DNA of 58,719 nt from Rodentibacter genomosp. 2 (GCA_001999425.1 MLHP01000009.1:1-58719); one strand, 5' to 3'; shown: positions 18,874 through 29,168, counted from the stretch's first letter. Program-made: numbers and translations. The notes: a model not told the origin generated them from the sequence alone.

Positions 18874-20772
18874 ATGACAACTCAGTATTCAGCCCAAGAA
18901 ATTACGGTTTTAAAAGATCTCGAACCGGTGCAAATTCGCCCCGGGATGTACACCGACACCACCCGTCCAAACCACCTGGCACAAGAAGTCATTGATAATA
19001 GTGTGGACGAAGCCCTTGCCGGTTTTGCCACAAAAGTTGAAGTCATTTTACACGCGGATCAATCGCTCGAAGTTATCGATAACGGTCGGGGAATGCCGGT
19101 GGATATTCACCCCACAGAAGGCGTTTCAGGAGTGGAAGTGATCTTAACCAAACTCCATGCAGGCGGTAAATTTTCCAATAAAAACTATGAATTTGCCGGA
19201 GGCTTACACGGTGTGGGGATTTCTGTGGTGAACGCCCTTTCCGAACGGGTCGATATTCAAGTAAAACGCAGTGGCGAAGTGTATAAAATCGCCTTTGAAA
19301 ACGGCGTAAAAGTGGAAGAACTTGAGGTGGTCGGCACTTGCGGCAGACGCACTACTGGTACTACCGTTCATTTCAAACCCAATCCGAAATATTTCGACAG
19401 TGCAAAATTTTCCGTCAGCCGCCTGCGCCATTTATTGCGTGCCAAGGCGGTTCTCTGCTCCGGACTTGAAATCAAATTTATTGATAAAGTCAACAATACG
19501 CAAGATGTGTGGTTGTATGAGGACGGCTTATCCGACTATCTCATTGAAGCCGTTAATGGTGAAGAAACCTTGCCTGAAAAACCCTTTGTCGGTGAATTTA
19601 AAGGTACAAACGAAGCCGTAAGCTGGGCATTATTGTGGCTACCACAAGGAGGGGAACTCATTGGCGAAAGCTATGTAAATTTAATTCCCACCATTCAAGG
19701 CGGTACACATGTCAATGGTTTGCGTCAAGGCTTACTGGAGGCGATACGGGAATTTTGCGAATTCCGTAATTTACTCCCTCGCGGCGTAAAACTCACTGCC
19801 GATGATATTTGGGATCGCTGTGCTTATATCCTTTCCCTAAAAATGCAAGATGCCCAATTTGCCGGTCAAACCAAAGAGCGCCTGTCATCACGCCAAAGTG
19901 CGGTCTTTGTCAGCGGTGTTTTAAAAGATTCCTTTAGCCTATGGCTTAACCAAAATGTACAAGATGCGGAAAAACTTGCCGAAATGGCGATCAGCTCTGC
20001 CCAACGCCGTTTGCGTGCTGCCAAAAAAGTCGTGCGGAAAAAACTCGTTAGCGGCCCGGCATTACCGGGTAAATTAGCGGATTGCGGATCTCAAGATTTG
20101 GAAAAAACCGAGCTTTTCTTAGTGGAGGGCGATTCTGCGGGCGGTTCGGCAAAGCAAGCCCGAGATCGTGAATATCAGGCAATTTTGCCATTGCGGGGAA
20201 AAATTTTAAATACGTGGGAAGTTTCACCGGAACAGGTTCTCGGCTCCACTGAAATTCATGACATTGCCGTTGCTTTGGGAATCGATCCGGATAGCGACGA
20301 TCTCTCCCAATTACGCTACGGCAAAGTCTGTATCCTCGCCGATGCGGACTCAGATGGTTTACACATTGCCACCCTGCTCTGCGCGTTGTTCTTACGTCAT
20401 TTCCCGAAATTAGTGCAAAACGGACATGTTTACGTGGCAATGCCGCCACTTTACCGCATTGATTTAAATAAAGAAGTATTCTATGCCTTGGATGAAAGCG
20501 AAAAAGAGGCAATTTTAGATCGCCTAAAAAATAAAAAAGGTAAGCCAAACGTGCAGCGTTTTAAAGGGTTAGGCGAAATGAATCCTTCTCAATTACGGGA
20601 GACCACCATGGATCCAAATACCCGTCGTTTGGTGCAATTAACCTATCAATCCAATGATGAACAAGGTACAGAAACGCTTGAATTAATGGATATGCTTTTA
20701 GCCAAAAAACGTTCCGAAGATCGAAAAAATTGGCTACAAACCAAGGGTGATCAAGTGGATTTAGCGGTGTAA
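18874..20772 (+). CDS. parE: DNA topoisomerase IV subunit B
   Basis: The ATPase subunit of the decatenase that separates daughter chromosomes. It has 632 residues. The GHKL ATPase domain is seen in VIDNSVDEALAG, DNGRGMPVDIHP and FAGGLHGVGISVVNAL. The Toprim domain carries LVEGDSAGGSAKQARDR and LADADSDGLHIATL. It starts at an ATG after the lpxL terminator, with only a weak ribosome site. parC lies 1.3 kb downstream, separated by a nitrite reductase gene. Confidence 0.97.
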   Translation: MTTQYSAQEITVLKDLEPVQIRPGMYTDTTRPNHLAQEVIDNSVDEALAGFATKVEVILHADQSLEVIDNGRGMPVDIHPTEGVSGVEVILTKLHAGGKFSNKNYEFAGGLHGVGISVVNALSERVDIQVKRSGEVYKIAFENGVKVEELEVVGTCGRRTTGTTVHFKPNPKYFDSAKFSVSRLRHLLRAKAVLCSGLEIKFIDKVNNTQDVWLYEDGLSDYLIEAVNGEETLPEKPFVGEFKGTNEAVSWALLWLPQGGELIGESYVNLIPTIQGGTHVNGLRQGLLEAIREFCEFRNLLPRGVKLTADDIWDRCAYILSLKMQDAQFAGQTKERLSSRQSAVFVSGVLKDSFSLWLNQNVQDAEKLAEMAISSAQRRLRAAKKVVRKKLVSGPALPGKLADCGSQDLEKTELFLVEGDSAGGSAKQARDREYQAILPLRGKILNTWEVSPEQVLGSTEIHDIAVALGIDPDSDDLSQLRYGKVCILADADSDGLHIATLLCALFLRHFPKLVQNGHVYVAMPPLYRIDLNKEVFYALDESEKEAILDRLKNKKGKPNVQRFKGLGEMNPSQLRETTMDPNTRRLVQLTYQSNDEQGTETLELMDMLLAKKRSEDRKNWLQTKGDQVDLAV

Positions 20773-20793
20773 TTGACACAAGGCAGGTAAAAA

Positions 20794-21975
20794 ATGAACG
20801 AACAACGCCGTGATTTCCTTAAAAACAGTACATTAAGTATCGCTACGCTCACACTGGGTGCTGGTTTAATACAAATGCCGCCTGCGCAAGCAACAGAAGA
20901 CAAAAATTCCCCAATATCACCGGTACAAACCCTGCCGGAAATAGAGGCTGAAATCACCTTGGCACCGGAAGTACCAAAACCGATTGAGCGTAATTATCCG
21001 GCAAAAGTGGTGGTAAAACTGACCGCACTTGAAAAAATTATGGAATTAATGGATGGCGTCCAATATAAATTTTGGACGTTCAATGGTAACGTGCCGGCGC
21101 CGTTTGTTCGGGTACGGGAAGGGGATATAGTGGAAGTACAGCTTTCCAACTCAGCCAGTTCGATGATGTCGCATAGTATTGATTTTCATGCGGCAGCCGT
21201 ACCCATGGGGGGCGCTATCGCCAGTGAAACCGCACCAACCAGAACCGGTACGTTTCAGTTTAAAGCATTGCGTTCGGGCATTTATTTATACCATTGCGGT
21301 AGTCAGCCGGTTGCTGTTCATCTTGCTAAGGGAATGTACGGCTTAATTTTAGTTGAACCGAAGGAAGGCTTACCAAAAGTCGATCGTGAATTCTATATTA
21401 TGCAAAGTGAATTTTATACGAAAGGACGATTTGGTGAATCCGGTCTGCAACCCTTTAGCATGAGTAAAGCCATTGATGAACGTCCCGATTATGTGCTGTT
21501 CAATGGAAAAGTCGGCGCAATGATGGGGGAAAATGCACTCAAAGCCAAAACCGGTGAAAAAATTCGTTTATTTATCGGCAATGCCGGCCCTAACTTGATT
21601 TCATCATTCCATTTAATCGGTGCGGTGTTTGATAACGTATATGTGGAAGGCGGTACATTAATCAACCACAATGTACAAACCACACTCATTCCATCGGGCG
21701 GTGCGACCATTGTCGAAACCCAAATTGATGTGCCCGGCACTTATGTCTTTATGGATCATTCTATATTTCGTGCTGCTAACAAAGGAACAATGGGGCAAAT
21801 TATCGTGACGGGAGAAAAAAATCCGTCAATTTATTCCGGTAAATTAAAAGATGAACCAATTAAAAATGATCCTAATCCACAAAAACCACAACCCGTTCCT
21901 TATGAAATCGATAGCCACAAAGGGATGACACAGCACTACCACGCAGATATGGAAAGTGGCGCGACCAAGAAGTAA
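20794..21975 (+). CDS. nirK: Copper-containing nitrite reductase (NirK/AniA family)
   Basis: Periplasmic reduction of nitrite to nitric oxide. It has 393 residues, a two-cupredoxin-domain protein. The twin-arginine signal is RRDFLKNSTLS, then a hydrophobic stretch ending near PAQA. All expected copper ligands are seen: type 1 in MSHSIDFHA (first His), YHCG, VAVH and KGM; type 2 in DFHA, the His of YHC and FMDHSIFRA. The catalytic Asp (SIDFH) and His (SSFHLIG) are also there. The stretch LVEPKEGLPKVDREFYI is close to Neisseria AniA. It differs from AniA in carrying a Tat signal and not a lipobox. The short His-containing tail is not a cytochrome domain. It lies 21 bp after parE, so it may share its transcript. 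A multicopper oxidase such as FtsP is excluded by length and ligands. Confidence 0.92.
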   Translation: MNEQRRDFLKNSTLSIATLTLGAGLIQMPPAQATEDKNSPISPVQTLPEIEAEITLAPEVPKPIERNYPAKVVVKLTALEKIMELMDGVQYKFWTFNGNVPAPFVRVREGDIVEVQLSNSASSMMSHSIDFHAAAVPMGGAIASETAPTRTGTFQFKALRSGIYLYHCGSQPVAVHLAKGMYGLILVEPKEGLPKVDREFYIMQSEFYTKGRFGESGLQPFSMSKAIDERPDYVLFNGKVGAMMGENALKAKTGEKIRLFIGNAGPNLISSFHLIGAVFDNVYVEGGTLINHNVQTTLIPSGGATIVETQIDVPGTYVFMDHSIFRAANKGTMGQIIVTGEKNPSIYSGKLKDEPIKNDPNPQKPQPVPYEIDSHKGMTQHYHADMESGATKK

Positions 21976-22082
21976 TCGAAAAGAATCAATAAAGTGCGGT
22001 CAAATTTTTAATAATTTTTTTGGGGATAGCATTTAACCCCGATTAATCACGAAGAAGAATTTTATAAACCGAAAAAAATTAT

Positions 22083-24341
22083 ATGAGCACAAATATCAAC
22101 TACGAAGGCATCGAACAAATGCCGCTCCGCACTTTTACCGAAAGTGCCTATCTCAATTATTCCATGTACGTCATTATGGATCGTGCGTTACCTTTTATCG
22201 GTGACGGGTTAAAACCCGTTCAACGCCGTATTGTCTATGCCATGTCGGAACTTGGCTTGAATGCTACCGCAAAATACAAAAAATCCGCCCGTACTGTGGG
22301 TGATGTATTGGGTAAATTCCATCCGCACGGCGATTCCGCTTGCTATGAAGCGATGGTGTTAATGGCCCAACCCTTTTCTTATCGTTATCCGTTGGTGGAC
22401 GGTCAAGGTAACTGGGGTGCGCCTGATGATCCTAAATCTTTTGCCGCAATGCGTTATACGGAATCACGTCTTTCCAAAATTGCTGAAATTTTACTTTCCG
22501 AACTCGGACAAGGCACGGTAGATTATCAACCGAACTTTGACGGTACGTTAGAAGAACCGCAATATTTGCCTGCACGTTTACCACATATCTTGCTTAACGG
22601 TACAACAGGGATTGCGGTGGGAATGGCAACGGATATTCCCCCTCATAATATTAATGAAATTGCCGATGCTGCCGTTTTATTACTTGATAATCCTAAAGCT
22701 AATCTTGATGATCTATTAAACATTGTACAAGGGCCGGATTTTCCAACGGAAGCGGAAATTATTTCGCCAAAAACGGAAATTCGTAAAATTTACGAACAAG
22801 GCCGCGGCTCAATTAAGATGCGTGCGACATGGAAAAAAGAAGACGGAGAAATCATTATTTCCGCCCTGCCACACCAAGCTTCTCCCTCTAAAATCATTGC
22901 GCAAATTGCCGATCAAATGACGGCGAAAAAATTGCCGATGGTGGAAGATATTCGTGATGAAGCCGATCACGAAAACCCGATTCGTATTGTCATCGTGCCC
23001 CGTTCCAATCGGGTGGATACCGATGCCCTTATGGCACATTTATTCACCACCACCGATCTGGAAAAAAGCTATCGTGTGAATATGAATATGATTGGGCTTG
23101 ATCATAAACCGGCAGTGAAAGGGTTACTGCAAATTCTTAATGAATGGCTGAATTTCCGCCGTACTACCGTCACTCGTCGTTTGCAATATCGCTTGGATAA
23201 GGTACTTTCCCGTTTGCATATTTTAGAAGGGTTAATGATTGCTTTCTTAAATATTGATGAAGTGATTGAAATTATTCGTCACGAAGACGAACCTAAAGCG
23301 GAACTCATGGCGCGTTTCAATTTAAGTGATGAGCAAGCCGATGCGATTTTAAACTTACGCTTGCGTCACTTAGCAAAATTAGAGGAACACCAACTCCGTG
23401 CCGAACAAAATGAGTTGGAAAAAGAGCGGTCAAATTTAGAAACGATTTTAGGCTCTGAACGCCGTCTAAATACGCTCATCAAAAAAGAAATCCAAGAAGA
23501 TGCCAAAAAATACGCCAGCCCACGGATGTCGCAATTAGTCGAACGCGAAGAAGCAAAAGCCATTTCAGAAAGCGAGATGACACCGGCAGAACCGGTTACC
23601 GTCATTTTATCGGAAATGGGCTGGGTACGCTGTGCTAAAGGACATGATATTGATCCGAAAGCATTAAGTTACAAAGCCGGTGATCACTATCGTGCCCATG
23701 CTTATGGTAAGAGCAATCAAGCTGCCGTATTTATTGATAGTAGCGGACGCAGCTATGCCGTTGATCCGCTCAGCCTGCCTTCCGCCCGTTCTCAGGGTGA
23801 ACCACTCACAGGTAAATTAACACTGCCTGCAGGTGCCACTATTGAGCATGTCATCATGGAACCGGAACAGCAGCAATTATTAATGTCATCTGATGCGGGC
23901 TATGGCTTCATTTGTAAATTTGAAGATTTAGTAGCACGTAACAAAGCAGGAAAAGCCTTGATTTCTTTACCGGAAAATGCCAAAGTATTGGCGCCAAAAA
24001 TTCTGTCGGATTCAACCGCACTTCTCGTTGCCTTGACTTCTGGCGGCAGAATGTTAATTTTCCCGGTACAAGATTTACCGGTATTATCAAAAGGTAAAGG
24101 CAATAAAATTGTCAGTATTTCCGCTACTAATGCAAAAGAGCGTAGCGAATTATTAGTGAGATTATTGCTCATTTCAGATCAAGCCAGTCTTGAGTTCCAC
24201 TCCGGCAAACGAAAAGTCACATTAAAACCGGAGGATCTACAAAAATTCCGGGCGGAACGTGGCAGAAAAGGCTCACCACTTCCCCGTGGCTTACACAGTC
24301 ATGTAGATATTAAGGTCATCGAACCTGAACATAATATATAA
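22083..24341 (+). CDS. parC: DNA topoisomerase IV subunit A
   Basis: The DNA-cleaving subunit of topoisomerase IV; 752 residues. The catalytic tyrosine is Tyr125 in AAMRYTESR. The quinolone-determining region reads [11 protein letters not shown] with Ser85 and Glu89, the wild-type residues at the two main resistance positions. The C-terminal part (from about residue 500) is the beta-pinwheel. It is preceded by a single uptake signal (21991-22000) and an AT-rich leader of about 100 nt. No strong ribosome site is seen directly before the ATG. Confidence 0.97.
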   Translation: MSTNINYEGIEQMPLRTFTESAYLNYSMYVIMDRALPFIGDGLKPVQRRIVYAMSELGLNATAKYKKSARTVGDVLGKFHPHGDSACYEAMVLMAQPFSYRYPLVDGQGNWGAPDDPKSFAAMRYTESRLSKIAEILLSELGQGTVDYQPNFDGTLEEPQYLPARLPHILLNGTTGIAVGMATDIPPHNINEIADAAVLLLDNPKANLDDLLNIVQGPDFPTEAEIISPKTEIRKIYEQGRGSIKMRATWKKEDGEIIISALPHQASPSKIIAQIADQMTAKKLPMVEDIRDEADHENPIRIVIVPRSNRVDTDALMAHLFTTTDLEKSYRVNMNMIGLDHKPAVKGLLQILNEWLNFRRTTVTRRLQYRLDKVLSRLHILEGLMIAFLNIDEVIEIIRHEDEPKAELMARFNLSDEQADAILNLRLRHLAKLEEHQLRAEQNELEKERSNLETILGSERRLNTLIKKEIQEDAKKYASPRMSQLVEREEAKAISESEMTPAEPVTVILSEMGWVRCAKGHDIDPKALSYKAGDHYRAHAYGKSNQAAVFIDSSGRSYAVDPLSLPSARSQGEPLTGKLTLPAGATIEHVIMEPEQQQLLMSSDAGYGFICKFEDLVARNKAGKALISLPENAKVLAPKILSDSTALLVALTSGGRMLIFPVQDLPVLSKGKGNKIVSISATNAKERSELLVRLLLISDQASLEFHSGKRKVTLKPEDLQKFRAERGRKGSPLPRGLHSHVDIKVIEPEHNI

Positions 24342-24384
24342 ATAATATATAAATTTTCCGAAACCAACTACAGGAGGATATTTC

Positions 24385-25599
24385 GTGAATATTGTATTTG
24401 ATACTTATCAAACACTTGCTCTTGCCAGCCTTGTTTTGTTATTAGGCTATTTTTTAGTAAAACGCATTAGCGTACTTAAAAACTTTAACATTCCCGAACC
24501 GGTTGTCGGCGGTTTTATTGTCGCTATCGCACTATCAATTTGGTATCAAGTGGATGGTACTTCATTTACCTTTGAAAAAAGTTTACAAACTACAATGATG
24601 TTAGTTTTTTTCTCATCAATCGGTTTAAGTGCAAACTTTGCCCGTTTAATGAAGGGCGGTAAACCACTCATTATTTTCCTATTTGTTGCGGCAGCATTAA
24701 TTTTCTTCCAAAACGTGATCGGCATTGTCGGTGCTCAGATTTTAGGGATTGATCCCGCCTATGGTTTATTAGCAGGATCCGTAACCCTAACCGGTGGTCA
24801 TGGTACCGGTGTGGCTTGGGCTGAAACCTTCATCAAAAAATTTAACTTACCGGCGGCAACAGAAATCGCAATGGCCTGTGCAACATTCGGCTTAGTTTTT
24901 GGGGGAATTATTGGCGGCCCGGTGGCACGTTTCTTATTAAATCGTCAAAAACAAGGGGAAAACCCGGAAAATGATGAAGTTGATGATGTACAGGAAGCTT
25001 TTGAGCACCCAACCTACCAACGTAAAGTCAATGCACGTTCTATCATTGAAACCATTGCAATGATGTCTTTCTGTTTGTTAATCGGTCAATATCTAGATAG
25101 CATGACAAAAGGCACGGCATTACAATTGCCAACTTTCGTTTGGTGTTTGTTTACCGGCGTTATTATTCGTAATGTATTGGCACATATTTTCAAATTCCGT
25201 GTGGCAGATTCCGCTATTGATGTCTTAGGTAGCGTAGGTTTATCCATTTTCTTAGCCATTGCCTTGATGTCATTAAAACTTTGGGAATTAGCCGGTCTTG
25301 CCACGGATGTATTAGTTATCCTAGCAATTCAAGTTGCTTTCATGGCATTCTTCGCTATTTATGTCACTTATCGTGCAATGGGTAAAGATTATGATGCGAT
25401 TGTACTCAGCGCGGGGCACTGTGGTTTTGGTTTAGGTGCAACACCTACTGCGGTTGCGAATATGCAGGCAATCACCAGCCGTTTCGGTGCGTCTCATAAA
25501 GCCTTTTTAATCGTACCGATGGTGGGGGCATTCTTTATTGATTTAATTAACGCCTCACTACTAAAAGTTTTCTTAGTTGTGGTGACCTATCTACATTAA
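24385..25599 (+). CDS. gltS: Sodium/glutamate symporter
   Basis: Na+-driven glutamate uptake at the inner membrane. It has 404 residues with about ten to twelve hydrophobic helices. Two GltS re-entrant loop motifs are visible: SVTLTGGHGTGVAWAETF in the first half and LSAGHCGFGLGATPTAVANM in the second. The start is a GTG-adjacent ATG with AGGAGG 8 bp upstream, one of the strongest ribosome sites in the window. Monocistronic, closed by a hairpin terminator. Confidence 0.95.
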   Translation: MNIVFDTYQTLALASLVLLLGYFLVKRISVLKNFNIPEPVVGGFIVAIALSIWYQVDGTSFTFEKSLQTTMMLVFFSSIGLSANFARLMKGGKPLIIFLFVAAALIFFQNVIGIVGAQILGIDPAYGLLAGSVTLTGGHGTGVAWAETFIKKFNLPAATEIAMACATFGLVFGGIIGGPVARFLLNRQKQGENPENDEVDDVQEAFEHPTYQRKVNARSIIETIAMMSFCLLIGQYLDSMTKGTALQLPTFVWCLFTGVIIRNVLAHIFKFRVADSAIDVLGSVGLSIFLAIALMSLKLWELAGLATDVLVILAIQVAFMAFFAIYVTYRAMGKDYDAIVLSAGHCGFGLGATPTAVANMQAITSRFGASHKAFLIVPMVGAFFIDLINASLLKVFLVVVTYLH

Positions 25600-25607
25600 T
25601 AATATGT

Positions 25608-25640
25608 AAAAAAAGAGCGGTAAAATTGACCGCTCTTTTT
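25608..25640 (+). terminator. Terminator of gltS
   Basis: AAAAAGAGCGGT and ACCGCTCTTTTT pair around a 7-nt loop. The core is AGAGCGGT and not AGTGCGGT, a one-base departure from the uptake signal on both arms. Confidence 0.8.
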
Positions 25641-25679
25641 ATTTTGTAACAATGCATAAATCTGTTTTTTTGGTTAGAT

Positions 25680-25746
25680 TGTAGGGACACACTGCGTGTG
25701 TCCGAATTTTAGGTTTTATAACGGACACACGCAGTGTGTCCCTACA
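25680..25746. repeat. REP-like double hairpin (inverted pair of GGGACACAC-TGC-GTGTGTCC units)
   Basis: Two 25-bp arms (25680-25704 and 25722-25746) are perfectly complementary around a 17-nt loop. Each arm is itself a palindrome (GGACACAC TGC GTGTGTCC), so the element can fold as one long hairpin or two small ones. This is the layout of paired REP units. It lies between gltS and the DUF2301-type gene, with no coding content. Confidence 0.8.
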
Positions 25747-25794
25747 TATCGTTGAAATTTCTGTTTTTGTGCATTTGCTACATAATACCCTATT

Positions 25795-26301
25795 TTAAAC
25801 CTGATATTTTGTTTTATCGCCAATATCAAAATGCAATGGCATTCGCCATTTTTGAACAGCAAGCAATAACAACAATACACCAACAATAATTGATAAAACA
25901 CGAGTTAATATTCCACCTTCAAATACCCAGACAAACCAGAGTATCGCCACAAAAATAGGCTGTAAATTTAATAATGGCACACGAAAACAAAAATATTCTT
26001 TAAAGCAAAGCCCACCTAGGGTGACCAATGCTCCGCCTAATGCCAGTTCATGCCAACCTAAAATAAAGCAAACTAAGCCAATCCAAGTGGCAAATTGAAA
26101 TGTTAAACGAAAATGTTTGAGATAAATATGCAAAGATGAAGCACAACAGGTCGCAGAAATTAAAATTGCAATTTCTGCTGTATTTGGAAACCAAGTCAAG
26201 AGTAAAACGCCAAAAGCTGCGACAACAAACCCTGTTCGATAAATAATTACCGTGATGTTATCCCAAACATCCATTGGGGATTGAATATGTGGATCAGCCA
26301 T
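25795..26301 (-). CDS. DUF2301-type integral membrane protein
   Basis: A 168-residue protein with about six hydrophobic segments and conserved-looking turns such as LGWHELALGGALVTLGGLCFKE and FCFRVPLLNLQP. I place it in the uncharacterised DUF2301 family from these features, by memory. GGAGG (26307-26311) precedes the ATG. Function unknown. It stands alone between the REP-like element and the mpl terminator. Confidence 0.68.
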   Translation of the reverse strand: MADPHIQSPMDVWDNITVIIYRTGFVVAAFGVLLLTWFPNTAEIAILISATCCASSLHIYLKHFRLTFQFATWIGLVCFILGWHELALGGALVTLGGLCFKEYFCFRVPLLNLQPIFVAILWFVWVFEGGILTRVLSIIVGVLLLLLAVQKWRMPLHFDIGDKTKYQV

Positions 26302-26332
26302 TTTTCCTCCTTTTTAATCAGATAATAAAACA

Positions 26333-26373
26333 AAAGTGCGGTTAAAAAACACATCATTTTCTAACCGCACTTT
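26333..26373 (-). terminator. USS-pair terminator of mpl
   Basis: AAAGTGCGGTTA and TAACCGCACTTT pair across a loop of about 18 nt, directly after the mpl stop on the minus strand. Confidence 0.72.
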
Positions 26374-26383
26374 AATCAAAAAA

Positions 26384-27739
26384 TTATTTTAGTTTATCTA
26401 AAATCTTTTGATGAATACCGCCAAAGCTCCCATTTGACATGACTAAAATATGATCCGTAGGTTGTGCTTCTGCCACGATCATATCCACTAATTTATCAAG
26501 ATTTGCCGTCCAATATGCCGGTTGCACACATTGTGCGGCAATTTCAGCCACTTCCCAAGGAATATTATCCGGCTGTAACATAAAGACGACATCTGCTCTG
26601 CCTAGTGCCGGAGCAATTTCATCTTTATGTACCCCCATTTTCATGGTATTTGAACGAGGTTCCAGTACGGCAAGAATCCGAACACCTCCCCCAACTTTAT
26701 CACGCAAAGCGGTCAATGTTGCGAGAATAGCTTCCGGATGGTGGGCGAAATCATCATAAACCGTGACACCATTTACTTCACCTTTTATTTCCAAACGGCG
26801 TTTGGCATTAATAAAAGAGCCTAAGGTTTCACAAGCTTTTTCCACAGGTACACCTATATGATAAGCAGCTGCGATAGCCATTAATGCATTATGCATATTA
26901 TGTACACCGACCACATTCCATTTCACTTCAGCCACTTTTTTACCATAATGGAATACAGAGAAATGGGACGCATCCGTTGTGATACGTTCTGCAAACCATT
27001 CTTTATCTTCCCCAATAAATTCTTGTTCAGACCAACAACCCATGGCTAGAGTCTCTTTTACGCTTTGTTCATTAACAAAAGAAAGGATACGCCCACTCGC
27101 CGGAATAGTACGAATCATATGATGAAACTGGCGTTGAATCGCTTTCAGATCATCAAAAATATCCGCATGATCAAAACTGATGTTATTAATAATTAAAGTT
27201 TTAGGGTTGTAATGAACAAACTTAGAACGTTTATCAAAAAACGCCGTATCATATTCATCAGCTTCAATAACGAATAAATTGCTTTCCCCTAAACGGGCGG
27301 AAGTCCCAAAATTACCGGCAATTCCACCAATTAAAAAGCCGGATTTTAAACCATTTTGTTCTAAGATCCAAGTCAGCATACCGGTTGTGGTGGTTTTGCC
27401 ATGGGTACCGGAAACTGCTAAAACCCAACGATTTCTTAATAAATTATCATGCAACCATTGTGGGCCGGATGTATAAGGCAAGTTATTTTCCAACACATAT
27501 TCCACACAAGGATTTCCGCGTTTTAGTGCATTTCCGATAATCACCATATCCGGTGCCGGTTGGAGCTGTTCAACATCATAATTCGGAATAATGTCTATGT
27601 TTTGTTCTTGTAAAAAGGGGCTCATAGGCGGATAAACATTCGTATCCGAACCGGTAACTTTATAACCCATTTGCTTGGCGATCATTGCTACACCACCCAT
27701 AAATGTGCCGCAAATGCCTAAGATATGAATATGCTTCAT
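26384..27739 (-). CDS. mpl: UDP-N-acetylmuramate:L-alanyl-gamma-D-glutamyl-meso-diaminopimelate ligase
   Basis: A cytosolic Mur-ligase-type enzyme that rejoins recycled murein tripeptide to UDP-MurNAc. It has 451 residues. The N-terminal nucleotide-binding glycine motif is GICGTFMGGVAMIAKQMG, where Mpl has a Thr/Phe in place of the MurC pattern. The ATP-binding loop is SGTHGKTTTTGML, followed by FVIEADEYDTAFFDKR and YDDFAHHPEA. Start at 27739 has AGAGAG upstream; the frame is open 15 codons further. Confidence 0.95.
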   Translation of the reverse strand: MKHIHILGICGTFMGGVAMIAKQMGYKVTGSDTNVYPPMSPFLQEQNIDIIPNYDVEQLQPAPDMVIIGNALKRGNPCVEYVLENNLPYTSGPQWLHDNLLRNRWVLAVSGTHGKTTTTGMLTWILEQNGLKSGFLIGGIAGNFGTSARLGESNLFVIEADEYDTAFFDKRSKFVHYNPKTLIINNISFDHADIFDDLKAIQRQFHHMIRTIPASGRILSFVNEQSVKETLAMGCWSEQEFIGEDKEWFAERITTDASHFSVFHYGKKVAEVKWNVVGVHNMHNALMAIAAAYHIGVPVEKACETLGSFINAKRRLEIKGEVNGVTVYDDFAHHPEAILATLTALRDKVGGGVRILAVLEPRSNTMKMGVHKDEIAPALGRADVVFMLQPDNIPWEVAEIAAQCVQPAYWTANLDKLVDMIVAEAQPTDHILVMSNGSFGGIHQKILDKLK

Positions 27740-27802
27740 TGTGCTCTCTTTTATATTAAAAAAACAGGAAATATGATAGATCAACTCAAAGAATGAGTAA
27801 AC

Positions 27803-27827
27803 AAGGGCTTATTCTATTAAGCCCTTT
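27803..27827 (-). terminator. Hairpin after metC
   Basis: On the minus strand AAAGGGCTTA and TAAGCCCTT pair around a 6-nt loop; the T-tract after it is short (TTGTTT). A plausible, not strong, terminator. Confidence 0.5.
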
Positions 27828-27845
27828 GAACAATGAGAAAATAGA

Positions 27846-29036
27846 TCAAGAAATTCGTTCAAATCCGGCTTTTAAATCGGCGATAAGTTCATCAACATTC
27901 TCAAAACCGATATGCACACGAATTAACGACCCGGTCAGTTTTCGTTTAATATTCGGGCGAATTCTGGCAATTTCCTCCGGTTGATTACACAAAATCAACG
28001 ATTCAAAGCCGCCCCATGAATACGCCATGGTAAACAGTTTGAAATTATCTATAAATTTTGAGACTTGTGCATCCGTTAGACGTTGATTTAATTCAAAAGA
28101 AAACAACCCGCTTGCACCGTTAAAATCACGCCGGAAAAACTCATGTCCAGGACAACTTGGCAAAGCAGGATGATACACGGCTTTCACTTGCGGTTGCTCA
28201 CTTAACCATTTTGCTACTTTGACACTGCTTTCATCGTGTTGTGCTAAACGTACCGCTAAGGTGCGGATACCCCGAGCCGTAGTATAAGCCGAATCCGCAT
28301 CCGCCATCTGTCCCATCAAATAGGAATGTTCACGCAATTGCGCCCAAGTGCGGTCATTTGCGACAGCAGTTCCAATCATCACATCCGAATGTCCCACCAA
28401 GTATTTCGTTCCCGCTTGAATAGAAATATCAATCCCATGCTCTAATGCTTTAAATAACACACCCGCCGCCCAAGTATTGTCAATCATTATCACAATTTCA
28501 GGATTTATCGCACGGGCTGCTTTTACGATAGTAGGAATATCCGGTACTTCCATCGTAAGAGAACTCGGTGATTCTAAAAAAAGAACTTTGGTATTCGGTT
28601 GAATTAATTGAGCAATATTCTCACCGATTAAAGGATCATAATAAGTCGTATCGATCTGCATTTTTTTCAAAATAATATTGCAGAAATCTTGTGTCGGCTC
28701 ATAAGCTGCGCCGCTCATCAAAATATGATCACCGCTTTTCACAAAAGACAAAATAGCATTCGTCACCGCAGCCGCACCGCAAGGATAAAGATAACAACCG
28801 GCTCCCCCCTCTATTTCACACATTAAATCTTGTAAAGCAAAGTGGGTTAACGTACCACGACGCCCATAAAATAATTCACCTTTATAGCGATTTTTCGTGC
28901 AGTGTTTTTTATCCGCTATGGTTTCAAAGACTAAGGATGATGCACGTTGAATAACGGGGTTTACCGCCCCCTGAGAAAATCGTTTATTGCGCCCGCCATG
29001 GACAAATGTTGTTGATAATGAATCATTTTTTGACAT
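27846..29036 (-). CDS. metC: Cystathionine beta-lyase
   Basis: A PLP enzyme that splits cystathionine to homocysteine, pyruvate and ammonia in methionine synthesis. It has 396 residues of the Cys/Met-metabolism PLP family. The PLP lysine lies in [32 protein letters not shown] and [12 protein letters not shown] are further family motifs. It starts at the ATG 29036 with AAGGTG 6 bp upstream; an in-frame GTG lies inside that ribosome site at 29045 and is unlikely to be used. Confidence 0.94.
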   Translation of the reverse strand: MSKNDSLSTTFVHGGRNKRFSQGAVNPVIQRASSLVFETIADKKHCTKNRYKGELFYGRRGTLTHFALQDLMCEIEGGAGCYLYPCGAAAVTNAILSFVKSGDHILMSGAAYEPTQDFCNIILKKMQIDTTYYDPLIGENIAQLIQPNTKVLFLESPSSLTMEVPDIPTIVKAARAINPEIVIMIDNTWAAGVLFKALEHGIDISIQAGTKYLVGHSDVMIGTAVANDRTWAQLREHSYLMGQMADADSAYTTARGIRTLAVRLAQHDESSVKVAKWLSEQPQVKAVYHPALPSCPGHEFFRRDFNGASGLFSFELNQRLTDAQVSKFIDNFKLFTMAYSWGGFESLILCNQPEEIARIRPNIKRKLTGSLIRVHIGFENVDELIADLKAGFERIS

Positions 29037-29168
29037 AGATTTCACCTTTTACTTAGACAATACGAACAATGTGGTGGAAAAAACCGCTGTAAAAGTGCGG
29101 TCAAATTCTATAGAATATCAACTACATTTTTCTATCAGAAAATTTTCATTCACTCTAATATAGGAATT

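Noticed and set aside
20794-21975. Cell-division multicopper oxidase FtsP (SufI), suggested by the Tat signal and the parE/parC neighbourhood
   Set aside because: Length, two-domain layout and the copper ligands (MSHSIDFHA, YHCG, FMDHSIF) fit nitrite reductase, not FtsP, which has three domains and lacks copper.
22083-24341. Quinolone-resistance changes in ParC
   Set aside because: Ser85 and Glu89 are the susceptible-type residues; nothing unusual in the cleavage region.
25680-25746. CRISPR array or transposon end
   Set aside because: Only one inverted pair is present, with no direct repeats, spacers, cas genes or transposase.
25716-25901. A 61-codon minus-strand frame running into the REP-like element
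   Set aside because: It overlaps the DUF2301-type gene in another frame and ends in the hairpin repeat; no ribosome site.
27793-27984. A plus-strand frame of 63 codons at the end of metC
   Set aside because: It runs through the metC terminator hairpin and antisense to metC; no support.
29036-29050. Shared AAGGTGAAATCTATG before metC and tssC as a common regulatory element
   Set aside because: It is only a ribosome-binding site and start codon; the identity over so few bases is likely chance.
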